Positions 1-8,360 of a stretch of 12,288 bases of DNA are shown piece after piece (the stretch's first letter is position 1; each line of letters starts with the position of its first letter). The translations under genes were made by a program, and so were the position numbers. Location of the stretch: the NCBI GenBank assembly GCA_000697335.1, contig JNEM01013991.1, positions 1 through 12,288 of the forward strand, in the 5' to 3' direction. The notes under the pieces were generated by a model. The model saw only the letters and a list, made by a program, of their open reading frames with translations, was not told the DNA's origin and did not search any database. Origin of the DNA: Conidiobolus incongruus B7586 (Eukaryota > Entomophthoromycota > Entomophthoromycetes > Entomophthorales > Conidiobolaceae).

Positions 1-158
1 ATCTTAATCAATTCTAATTTAAATAAACTTATATTAAACTATATAATTAATATATATTTTTTATTTATAATATAATATATATAGTTAAATTTAATTAATT
101 ATTAATTGATATATTAACACTAAAAGTATACTTAAGATAAGTCATAAATTTGCAGGTT
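1..158 (+). repeat. Left terminal inverted repeat of Tc1-like element
   Basis: This segment is the inverted counterpart of 1303-1460 with the same length and nearly no gaps. The inner part (about 91-158) matches without indels at roughly 70 percent by eye, and most differences are A/G or C/T transitions. The outer part (1-55) also matches well, with a pair of small compensating gaps. The middle is weaker. The repeat reaches base 1, so it may continue outside the window. Confidence 0.75.
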
Positions 159-176
159 TTAATATTGATAGAAAAA

Positions 177-1245
177 TTAATATCTAGTATATTCATCTTT
201 TGCTTTTTTAACTTCTTTAAGTTTATAGGGTATAGAGTTAACTAGCTTCTTACATTAAACAAGACTAATATTATTTTAAGCTCCTTAAATATACTCTTAA
301 AGTTAATTTAAATTTTTTACTAGGGAGAAAACTTTAATTAATTTTTTTAATTAATCTTAAAGATATTTAATTAAGTTAAAATTAAAAGATTAAGGAGGCT
401 ATTTTATAATAGTTATTTTGTTATTTTTAAGCTATTTAATAGTAGAATTTATAGTATAACAAGGTGTATTATCTTGTTAAAAAATAATATTTGATTTTTT
501 TAATCTATATCTCTCAATAGATTTTTTAATTTATTATTTAAAATACTTTAGTATATTTTAGTATTAATTCTTTTATCAACTTTATAAAGATATTTTACAC
601 TTGAAGATAATATATATCCTTAAACTATAATTAACCTATTATTGTATTTTTGGGTTATAATAACATAATAGTTATAAAGTGGTTTTTTATCTTTTTTGAA
701 ACATCTAGCTTTTTTATTAAATCTATTAAAATATATCTTTGTTTCATTAAACTAAATAACTTTACTCTAGTTAATTTTAGTTTAACTTTAGTATTAACAT
801 TTAAACTCTTGTTTAACTCTATAGTAAAACTTTTTTAGTTAAAGGTGTTTTTTCTTAAAATATAAGCAATATCTATTCTAATATATAATATATATAATAG
901 TATCAGTACTAACTAATATTCTTATATAGTTTTATAATTCTTGTTACACTTTTATAACAGTATTATACTTACCTATACTAATTAATCTATAAATATACTT
1001 TTTATCATGCTTATCTATAATTTTAACATGTTTAAATTTTAATTTGGGTGTTTTTTTAGCATTGTTCTTAATAACCTTAATTATAGTAGATTAACTAATA
1101 CTAGTAATTCTAACAATTTTATAAGTTGATTTATTTTTATTATAAAGTTGATTAATATATAAGTAAACTTTTTTAGAGAGAGATTTAAGTATTATAATAT
1201 TAATTTTAAAATATTAGCTTAATAGTTTTATAATATATATAATAC
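177..1245 (-). pseudogene. Tc1-like transposase, multiply broken
   Basis: The intact protein would cut and rejoin DNA at the element's terminal repeats. In the minus frame from about 1245 down to about 500 I read an HTH-like segment near 1090-1190 (…KIVRITSIS.STIIKV…), then the FNETK block with the first catalytic position at complement 746-748, where Asp is now Asn. After one frameshift in an A-run near 495-501, the frame continues with F.QDNTPCYT at complement 453-482 (second Asp at 471-473). The PP.S…N block follows, with the third acidic site at complement 366-368, now Lys. Exactly 34 codons lie between the second and third sites, the DD34E spacing of Tc1. The end (KLVNSIPYKLKEVKKAKDEY) stops at 177-179. 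About two dozen in-frame stops are TAA or TAG and none is TGA; many sit where the family has Gln or Trp. The N-terminal limit is approximate. Confidence 0.87.
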
Positions 1246-1302
1246 AACAAAAGAAAAAGAAGATATATATAAGTTTTGTTATTTATACCCCCTTAACTTA
1301 TA

Positions 1303-1460
1303 AACCTATAGATTTATAACTTACCTTGGTTAAATTTTAGGTTTTGATATATTAACCAATAGCTAATATAATATAATCAAATATAGTTAGTTATAATCAA
1401 TCAATATAGGTAAATTATATATTTTAATTTAAATTTATTTAATTAGGAATTATTTAAGAT
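1303..1460 (-). repeat. Right terminal inverted repeat of Tc1-like element
   Basis: This segment lies just upstream of the transposase start and mirrors the left repeat. The clearest stretch is AACCTATAGATTTATAACTT from 1303, facing AACCTGCAAATTTATGACTT in the reverse complement of the left repeat. The match fades at about 1460, beyond which the left partner is cut by the window edge, so the outer boundary is uncertain. Confidence 0.75.
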
Positions 1461-3272
1461 ATAAGTAAATATTTAAGTAATTTTAATTTTATAACTCACT
1501 TTTGCAAGCTAGTGTATATGATTATAACTTCTTTAAGCAATTAATAAACTAATTTACAAGAAATTTTCTGTAAAAAAATTTAATTATTTTGTAAAATATC
1601 AAATTTTAGTTTTTAATAAAAAATCTATTTTTTAGATATTATAAGTTTATTAAAAATATGGCAAAAAGTTATTAATAATAAAAGGAACTATTAAATTTAT
1701 ATTATTTTATTATTTTATATATTATATATCAAAATATTTATTTATTTTTAATTATAAAAAATTACCATTATTTAAAATATAGTATAATATTTAAAAATTA
1801 AAAAAGTTTATAATAATATTAATATGGTTTAATTTAAAATAAGGATTAAAAAAAATTTATATATTATTATTAAATAAAATTAATTAAATTTATGATATTA
1901 TACCAATATATATTGTTTACTTATTTTAGCTAATATTAATGATATTAATAAAATATTAACATAATATAATATAAATTGATATAATTATATATGATTTTTA
2001 AAAATCTCTAAAAATAATTTTAATTAAATAATATATTGATAATTAAAGATTTAGTTTTCTTTTTTTAAATATCATAATTTATATATTGCTATAATTTTAA
2101 AAAAATCACTATATAATATAAAATATAATTTGAGGATACTATATTTAACACTTAAAATTAGAATATATTTGAAAAATGAAACTTATAATTTAATGAACTG
2201 TAATAGAAGAATAGTTTATTACAAATTAATACTCAAAAGTTTATATATCAAGTATTAGTCACTTTTAACTTGATAATCAAAATACATTCAACCATTAATA
2301 AAATATCAAATTTCAATATTAAAATAAATATTTGTGTTGGGTTTATAATTTGTTAATAAAGAATTTTATATACTTTAATTGTATTAAATTTCGTGTAATA
2401 AATGAAAACCGGTATTTAAAATTATAATCAATAATATCAAAACTCAGATTATAAAAAATTACCATGATTTGATAACAAAATAGTAAAACATTCACTCGTT
2501 TTTTGTAGAAGGAATCTTTGTTAAAATAAGAGATAATAATATCTGATTAAAATTTATTATATAATTTAATAAAGATTAAATTTCATATTATCTTTATATA
2601 ATATTTCAAAATACATTTATATCAATTTTTTATACTGATATTTTTTGATTATTGTAAATATCATTTCAATAGAAATAAATTTAATAACAGTAATGTTTTT
2701 ATCAACTGAATTAGCTCTATCACAATTATTAATAAAACATTTAATTTTTTAATAGAATAAAAGGGTTTTAATATTTTGTATTATTGTATGAAAGTTTTAA
2801 CCTTTGTAACCTATTCAATAATTTCATTAATCTAAAAGATAGATAAAATGATGAAATTTTAATTTAAACAAGTGTATACTTGAATAATGATTTTTAAAAT
2901 ATATTATATAATTTTCAATATTTCTGATGAAGAATTTAAGTATAAAATTTTATGATACAATAGAACTAATTATATAAAGATGGATGAATATTAATTTTTT
3001 AATTGAATCATTTTATCTATCTAAATTAATATTAATATTACTATTAGATTGAAATAAAAGAAAGCTTGAATTTCGGTATTAATTGAGTGAGTAACTTTCA
3101 ATATATAGCTTAAAAATACACATTTAGACAAATATATTATATAGTACTTTTATATAGAGTTTATTAAACATATTAATAGATATCATCAGCTTCCAAAAAA
3201 GCATGCTGGTTGATTTTGACATTCACAATTTGAAAAATCGAGCAAGATAATGTAAATTTTAACAAATTTCCA

Positions 3273-3295
3273 TATTTGATTTAAAAAATCAAATA
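3273..3295. repeat. Perfect 10-bp hairpin
   Basis: TATTTGATTT at 3273-3282 is followed by a 3-base AAA loop and its exact complement AAATCAAATA at 3286-3295. No function is evident; in such AT-rich DNA it may be chance, although a perfect 10-bp stem with a minimal loop is noticeable. Confidence 0.5.
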
Positions 3296-4752
3296 ATGTT
3301 TTAGACTCAAGATTCAGTTCATACTTTTGAAAATAAATTGACAAATTTGATTTCATTTTTGAAGTTGAAAAATCAAAACTGAATATAATTTTTAAATCAA
3401 CTGTTATTATTTTATTTAGGTTTGAAAATAATTTTAATGTTGATATTTTAAAAGACCATAGTAAATTATTTTAAAACAATTTTTTTTGACTATTCTCTAA
3501 TATTTTTTTCAATATATCAGATTTATATTATAGAATTTTTATTCTAAATCAATCAATATGAATAGATATTTATGTAAATTACAAATATTAAATAGTAATT
3601 TTTGTTTTACGAATCAAAGTTGGGCGACTTATGATAATTGGAAATTACTAAATGTCAGAATCAAAACTTAGTGCAGTTATATGGACAATAATAAGGTATG
3701 ACACGTCTTTTATTAGCTAGTTAGGATATTTTTTTAAACTCAAATCACATAACCTTAGCATATTATTTCAATATCAGAATCCAAAAATAAGAATTATTTA
3801 GTTCAAATTGTAGTTTTTAACATCAATTCAATAAGAATATACAATATTTAATTCACTGTTTTAAAAATATTTTATTGTATTATTTACATTATATATATTT
3901 CAAGTACAGTATGATGTTTATATACATTATTAAAATATTATTTTGCAAAATTTTGAAACGATTGTGAATTTAAAATTAAACAAGCTATCATGTTAGTTGG
4001 TCATTTATCTATATTCGACATTATAGTATTATTAATTGATCTATAAATAATAAGTATTATTTCATAAGAATGATATAAATCATAGTGAAAAATAATTAAA
4101 ATAAACTTCATGGTAGCATTAAACAGTATTGATCAGAAATCAACTGATTTTTTAATATTGTAGGTTATAAATTAAAAACCTATTTTACTTAATCAAAATC
4201 AAATCAAGGTATTAATAGTTCTTGTTATATTTTAAATATTAATTACCTGAATAATATTCAAATAATTACCTCAATAGTACTTATATTCAATATTGAACTA
4301 GATTAGCTCGTGACATTTAATCAATTTTGTATGGTTTGAGTTACATTTCGACTTGTTACCAAACAAGATACAAGACTGAATAATATGCAATCATCCTTGC
4401 ATCTAAATTATATTTAAAAATTTATTTAACTTGTGGGTAAATTTCCAATTTTTAATTTATATTTAATTTATTGATGATTTAAATTAAAAATTGCTAGAGA
4501 GCTAATACTTTCTATATTAACCATTAAATTGGATAAATGATATATTACTTAATATGAATGTAATTCATCTTGACAGGTTATATATTTTATAATAATACTT
4601 ATCTACAACAATAGCACTCTATTGTAGCAGAAATATTAACAACAATCAATCCCAGGGATATGATGACTAGTTATTAAGAACAGTCTTCTATTATTTAATT
4701 AGCATCGATACTGGAAACTTTTCAATTTCATTAATTACTAATGATGTTTGTT

Positions 4753-4764
4753 CATTGTACAATG
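4753..4764. repeat. 12-bp perfect palindrome with nearby TGTACA copies
   Basis: CATTGTACAATG equals its own reverse complement. Two further TGTACA cores lie at 4776-4781 and 4814-4819, so the hexamer occurs three times in about 65 bp of otherwise AT-rich DNA. This could be a protein-binding cluster or chance; nothing nearby identifies a target gene. Confidence 0.35.
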
Positions 4765-6344
4765 ACCTGGTAAAATGTACACTAATCTTGTTCTATATGC
4801 AATAAACTTACACTGTACAATTCAAAGGGATTAAACAAAGCCTAAATAATTTGCTATATTTGGAAGCTCCCATTGTAAACATAATATTTCTATGTAATTA
4901 ATAATTTCGGTATTAATCTAAAATTTGCAAGTTATTACAACGGTAGTATTTATTCATTTACACATAGAATGAAATTAATTAAAATTTCAATTTTAATATC
5001 TTTTTTGTAAAATGCATAATTGTAAAGATTTTATATTAATTCAAATAAATAGTTTTTAATTTTTATTTTTATTTATAATATTGGTTGAATGTAACAATAC
5101 CTCTAGCTTACTCATTGTAATATGTAATGAAATATTCAAAATTCAACCTGTACTGTTGGCAATCAAAGCAAATAAAGGTTAATTGGTACTAAAATATCTA
5201 GCTATAGATTTAAGTATTACTAAGCACTCCTTAATGTACCATAAATGTAGGTATGAAAATCAAATTAATCTCTTTAAAATATTAATTCAAACTGCAGTAG
5301 TAATCTTATGAGCATCGAGGTCAATCAAAAAAATAATCGCATCATCAATCCCAAGAAAAATGATCAAATAATAGTAATGAATGACTTTTTGACACCCTGA
5401 GAATATTTTTAAAGTAAGTTAAGAATATAATTTTACACATCATTACCCCAGATTTTTCATTAATTTTTTTACCTATTTTTCAATTTGAGGGTTAATGAAA
5501 ATTTCAATCTTTGCAAATAAAATTATTTGATTGCAAATTCATCCATTTTTTTTCTTAATTTGATAATTAATACAAATATGTACATTTCAAATAATTAATT
5601 ATTACTATTTCTTCAATTATTTAATTAGTAATAAATATAAAATGACTAGTTTGATTTAATAAAAATGATTTTAAATTTGTTCTTTAAAGCTATTCGGTTC
5701 GGATAAATTATTGTGCTAGTATCAGGATTTGCATTAGAAACGAAACAAATTGAATTGTAAATTAAAAAATCAATTTATTTTGGTTAGTTTTATAGATCTG
5801 TAAGCTGCTAACATAAATCAAGGAAATGGTGGATTTCATATAGCATAAAAATGAGTCAATCTTAAGGGCAAAAGCGAATTCAATAATCATCATAATGATT
5901 TATAAGGTTAATCTCTAATTGTTTTATTTAATTATTCTATTTAAATTAACATAATATTCCGATTATATTTTTTGAGTAATTTATTTTTATTGGTTATTAT
6001 ATAAATTAGATTATGGCAAATTTTAAATTACTCTGGTATTTTTAATAATTTACTGATTTTTAATAGCAAGTATATTTTAATATCTTTTTGAATTTGGATT
6101 AAATATAGATTTTAATTTAAAATTTGTCTAATTTGATTAAATTTAACATAAAAATTTTAATATTCAATTGAATAATTTTATAAAATAGTTAATGTTGATA
6201 TATTGCATAGTCTATCAGGGGTAATTAATTCAAAACTCTAATGTTAATAGATATTGTATATTTCTTAATCACTTGAGTATATATGATTTATTTTTACAAT
6301 AATTCGTGGGAGTATTGATGAATACTTTCATATTGAAAACTTTG

Positions 6345-6354
6345 CCATATAAGG
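6345..6354 (+). promoter_or_regulatory. Candidate CArG box (MADS-factor site)
   Basis: CCATATAAGG fits CC(A/T)6GG perfectly, the binding consensus of SRF-type MADS-box factors; fungal relatives are Mcm1/Rlm1-like. It lies about 270 bp upstream of the transporter ATG, a usual distance for a fungal upstream activating site. This is a motif match only, without evidence of binding. Confidence 0.35.
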
Positions 6355-6413
6355 AAATTCTAAGACCTGGAGTAAGAGATATGAATTTAGTATGAATTTC
6401 CTGAATTCAATTA

Positions 6414-6418
6414 CCAAT
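6414..6418 (+). promoter_or_regulatory. CCAAT box
   Basis: CCAAT within ACCAATCG lies 210 bp before the start codon, in the range where the fungal Hap2/3/5 (NF-Y) complex binds. The motif is short, so assignment rests mainly on position upstream of the TATA box. Confidence 0.4.
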
Positions 6419-6432
6419 CGAAGTGATTTTTA

Positions 6433-6462
6433 GGTGTGGTAAATTATCTAAATCTGGTGTGG
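6433..6462 (+). promoter_or_regulatory. Paired GGTGTGG motifs
   Basis: GGTGTGG occurs at 6433-6439 and again at 6456-6462, 23 bp start to start, or about two helical turns. Such G-rich heptamers are rare in this AT-rich DNA, and a pair on the same helix face just upstream of the TATA box suggests a binding site for a dimeric or paired regulator. The factor is not identifiable; the motif is not the Pho4 site CACGTG/T. Confidence 0.4.
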
Positions 6463-6526
6463 AACAAAATTCAACAATTCCACTAAAGATTTCATTTACT
6501 AGGAGATGGGGAAATTGTTGCTATGA

Positions 6527-6534
6527 TATAAATA
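6527..6534 (+). promoter_or_regulatory. TATA box of the phosphate transporter gene
   Basis: TATAAATA is a strong TATA consensus set in a locally more GC-rich stretch, 97 bp before the ATG. Transcription would be expected to start roughly 30 bp or more downstream, giving a short leader of about 60 nt or less with no ATG before the main start. Confidence 0.55.
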
Positions 6535-6623
6535 TGGACGTCGTAATCTCGGTTAGCGATATAGTAATTTAATATAATTTACTAATCAACTAACTCTATT
6601 TTGACTGCTTTAGTATATTTAAA

Positions 6624-8138
6624 ATGAGTAGTCAGTCTTCCAGTTCTTCTATTGCCAATACCCATATTAATCAAAATGATCTCAGACGTCAAAGGCTAGA
6701 AGAGCTTGAAAATGCCAAATTTGGTTGGTATCATCTTAAAGCTTGTCTCATTGCTGGTGTTGGTTTCTTCACCGATGCTTATGATTTATTCGTAATTGGT
6801 ATTGTCTCTCAAATGATCGGTTATGTCTACTTCCCTGATAACAAAGGCCATGTCCCTGCTGGTATTATGCTCGGTCTCACTGCCGCCGCTTTAATTGGTA
6901 CTTTGATCGGTCAATTGACCTTCGGTTACTTGGGTGACAAGTTCGGCCGTAAACGTATTTACGGTAGTGAACTCTGTATCATTTTAGTGGCCACATTTGC
7001 TTCCTGTTTCTCTGCTTCCTCTCACGCTGGTCTCTCTGCTACTTCCACTTTGATCATGTGGCGTTTCATCCTTGGTTTTGGTATTGGTGGTGATTATCCC
7101 TCTTCCGCTATTATCACTTCCGAATTCGCCAATACTCAAAATCGTGGTGCTATGATTGGTGCTGTCTTTGCCATGCAAGGTTTTGGTATTTTGGCTGGTT
7201 CCTTAGTTTCCTTGATCGTTATTGTTGCCATGAAGGATTTGATCATGCAAGATATCAGGTACTTGGATATTGCCTGGAGACTTGTCATTGGATTGGGTCT
7301 TGTTCCAGGTGCCGTTGGTGTCTACTTCCGTTTGACAATGGAAGAAACTCCCCATGAAACAAGAAACCAAGTTGAAGAAGGAACCGCCGATGTCTCTGAA
7401 AAGGTTGCTCAAGCTGCTGCTGCTCCTGAGCGCATCACATGGGCTGACTTTCGCAGACATTACAGCAAATGGGCCAATTTCAAGATCATTTTGGCTACTT
7501 GTATGTGCTGGTTCGCTCTTGATGTCGCTTTCTACGGTATTAACTTGAACAACGGTATCATCTTGACTGCCATTGGTTTTGCTGGTGATGCTAATGCTCA
7601 TCCTTATGAAAATCTCTACAAATCTGCTCTCGGTAGTTTCATCCTTGCTCTTATGGGTTCCGTTCCAGGCTACTGGTTCACCGTTGCTTTTGTTGATCGT
7701 ATGGGTCGTCGTACCATCCAAATTATGGGCTTCGTCATTTTGACTGTCCTTTACCTTATCATGGGTATCTGGTATAAGACTATCTTGGACGCCTCTATTG
7801 TTGGTTTCATTGTTCTCTATGTCTTAGCCAACTTCTTCCAGAACTTCGGACCCAACGCCACTACCTTCATCATTCCCGGTGAAATCTTCGCCAGCAGATA
7901 CAGATCAAGTAGTCATGGTATCTCCTCTGCTATGGGTAAATTGGGTGCTATTGTCGCTCAAGCTGGTTTCTCTCAATTGAAGGATATTGGTGGTCCTGGT
8001 GCTTTTGTCGACAAGTTACTCATTATCTTTGGTATTTTCATGGCTATTGGTCTTGCTTTTACTTTCCTTCTTCCCGAAACTAAACAAGTTCCTCTTACTG
8101 ATTTAGGCCGTGATGACTATCACGAAACTCGTCGTTAA
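6624..8138 (+). CDS. PHO84: PHO84-type high-affinity phosphate:H+ symporter
   Basis: This 504-residue protein of the major facilitator superfamily should import inorganic phosphate with protons across the plasma membrane. About twelve membrane segments can be placed (near 38-62, 79-102, 112-130, 143-165, 175-203, 215-237, 287-317, 333-357, 364-385, 391-417, 432-455, 462-484). Family marks are FFTDAYDLF (48-56), the MFS loop motif GDKFGRKR (104-111), the phosphate-transporter signature GGDYPSSA (155-162), Gln185, W296/D300/Y304, DRMGRR (358-363), GPNATTF (409-415) and LPETK (483-487). By comparison with the solved fungal PiPT structure, Asp51, Asp157, Tyr158, Gln185, Trp296, Asp300 and Tyr304 correspond to the proton/phosphate site, and all are present. 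The central cytosolic loop (about 238-285) is shorter than in many relatives, and the N-terminus has a Ser run (SSQSSSSS). The start is fixed by an in-frame TAA at 6591; the leader has A at -3. There are no introns. Phosphate-starvation control is expected from the family, but no Pho4 box is visible. Confidence 0.95.
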   Translation: MSSQSSSSSIANTHINQNDLRRQRLEELENAKFGWYHLKACLIAGVGFFTDAYDLFVIGIVSQMIGYVYFPDNKGHVPAGIMLGLTAAALIGTLIGQLTFGYLGDKFGRKRIYGSELCIILVATFASCFSASSHAGLSATSTLIMWRFILGFGIGGDYPSSAIITSEFANTQNRGAMIGAVFAMQGFGILAGSLVSLIVIVAMKDLIMQDIRYLDIAWRLVIGLGLVPGAVGVYFRLTMEETPHETRNQVEEGTADVSEKVAQAAAAPERITWADFRRHYSKWANFKIILATCMCWFALDVAFYGINLNNGIILTAIGFAGDANAHPYENLYKSALGSFILALMGSVPGYWFTVAFVDRMGRRTIQIMGFVILTVLYLIMGIWYKTILDASIVGFIVLYVLANFFQNFGPNATTFIIPGEIFASRYRSSSHGISSAMGKLGAIVAQAGFSQLKDIGGPGAFVDKLLIIFGIFMAIGLAFTFLLPETKQVPLTDLGRDDYHETRR

Positions 8139-8252
8139 ACCACAACACACTAATTAATAGTTTTTTTAATTCATATTTAACGTATTTTTAACTGCATCCG
8201 ATTTGATATCTTTAACATCACAATACTTTACTACTAATCAATCAGTAACATT

Positions 8253-8256
<4 letters not shown>

Positions 8257-8300
<44 letters not shown>
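8257..8300. repeat. (AT)22 microsatellite in the 3' region of PHO84
   Basis: An uninterrupted 44-bp run of AT units lies about 120 bp past the stop codon and before the probable poly(A) signal, so it is likely transcribed into the 3' untranslated region. It is self-complementary and prone to length change. Confidence 0.9.
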
Positions 8301-8305
<5 letters not shown>

Positions 8306-8333
8306 CTATAAGAAATGGTTTTATTTAATACTC

Positions 8334-8339
8334 AATAAA
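8334..8339 (+). terminator. Poly(A) signal of PHO84 (AATAAA)
   Basis: AATAAA lies 196 bp past the TAA stop and is followed by a T-rich stretch (TTGTACTAGATTTTT), which fits a cleavage and polyadenylation region. It is the first AATAAA downstream of the gene. The resulting 3' untranslated region would be about 200-230 nt and include the (AT)22 tract. Confidence 0.45.
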
Positions 8340-8360
8340 AGTTGTACTAGATTTTTATAA

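Larger units (their letters stand above)
1..1460 (-). mobile_element. Decayed Tc1/mariner (DD34E) DNA transposon
   Basis: This is a cut-and-paste transposon fossil about 1.46 kb long, read on the minus strand. It has two long imperfect terminal inverted repeats (1-158 and 1303-1460) flanking a transposase relic that keeps the Tc1 landmarks in order. These are a helix-turn-helix-like N-terminus, the first catalytic-Asp region, the FxQDNTPCYT block, the PPxS block that matches the Tc1 WPxQSPDLNPIE motif, and a Tc1-like C-terminus. Size and layout fit Tc1-like elements; long repeats recall the Tc3 or IR/DR type. The element cannot move by itself, because it has about two dozen stops, one frameshift and lost catalytic acidic residues. 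The left repeat runs to the first base of the window, so the true left end and its TA target duplication may lie outside. Local base composition is extremely AT-rich, even against the rest of the window. Confidence 0.85.
1461..6344. other. Gene-free AT-rich intergenic region
   Basis: I see no coding region, tRNA or recognisable mobile element in these 4.9 kb. All frames are broken by frequent stops. The first part (to about 2100) is almost pure A/T and resembles the neighbouring transposon in composition; from about 2140 on, G and C are more frequent and the sequence looks like ordinary AT-rich intergenic DNA. Small palindromes occur at 3273-3295, 4352-4367 and 4753-4764. The 15-mer AATTTCGGTATTAAT occurs at both 3069-3083 and 4903-4917. 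Old transposon fragments too decayed to name may be present. Confidence 0.6.

Noticed and set aside
650-838. 62-codon open frame on the plus strand
   Set aside because: It lies antisense to the Tc1 transposase relic, is made of low-complexity Phe/Leu/Ile/Asn codons and has no recognisable motif; it is a shadow frame.
3652-3695. Short ATG frame (MSESKLSAVIWTII) followed by a GTATGA that looks like a 5' splice site
   Set aside because: Only about 15 codons long, with no convincing continuing exon and no homology; chance is enough.
4352-4367. Hairpin CTTGTT-ACCA-AACAAG
   Set aside because: A 6-bp stem is expected by chance in several kilobases of AT-rich DNA; no linked signal.
5270-5400. A short minus-strand stretch readable as GIDDAIIFLIDLDAHKITTA
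   Set aside because: It is bounded by stops, too short, and matches no family I can name; a similar-looking sequence near 4640-4700 does not extend the match.
6534-6572. Upstream open frame starting ATGGACGTCG and ending TAA
   Set aside because: The ATG overlaps the end of the TATA box, so it lies before any likely transcription start and would not be in the mRNA.
7203-7721. 172-codon open frame antisense to the phosphate transporter
   Set aside because: It overlaps the clearly conserved transporter frame, its translation resembles no family, and such antisense frames arise from the codon bias of the real gene. The same holds for the small frames at 6984-7178 (-) and 7354-7548 (+).
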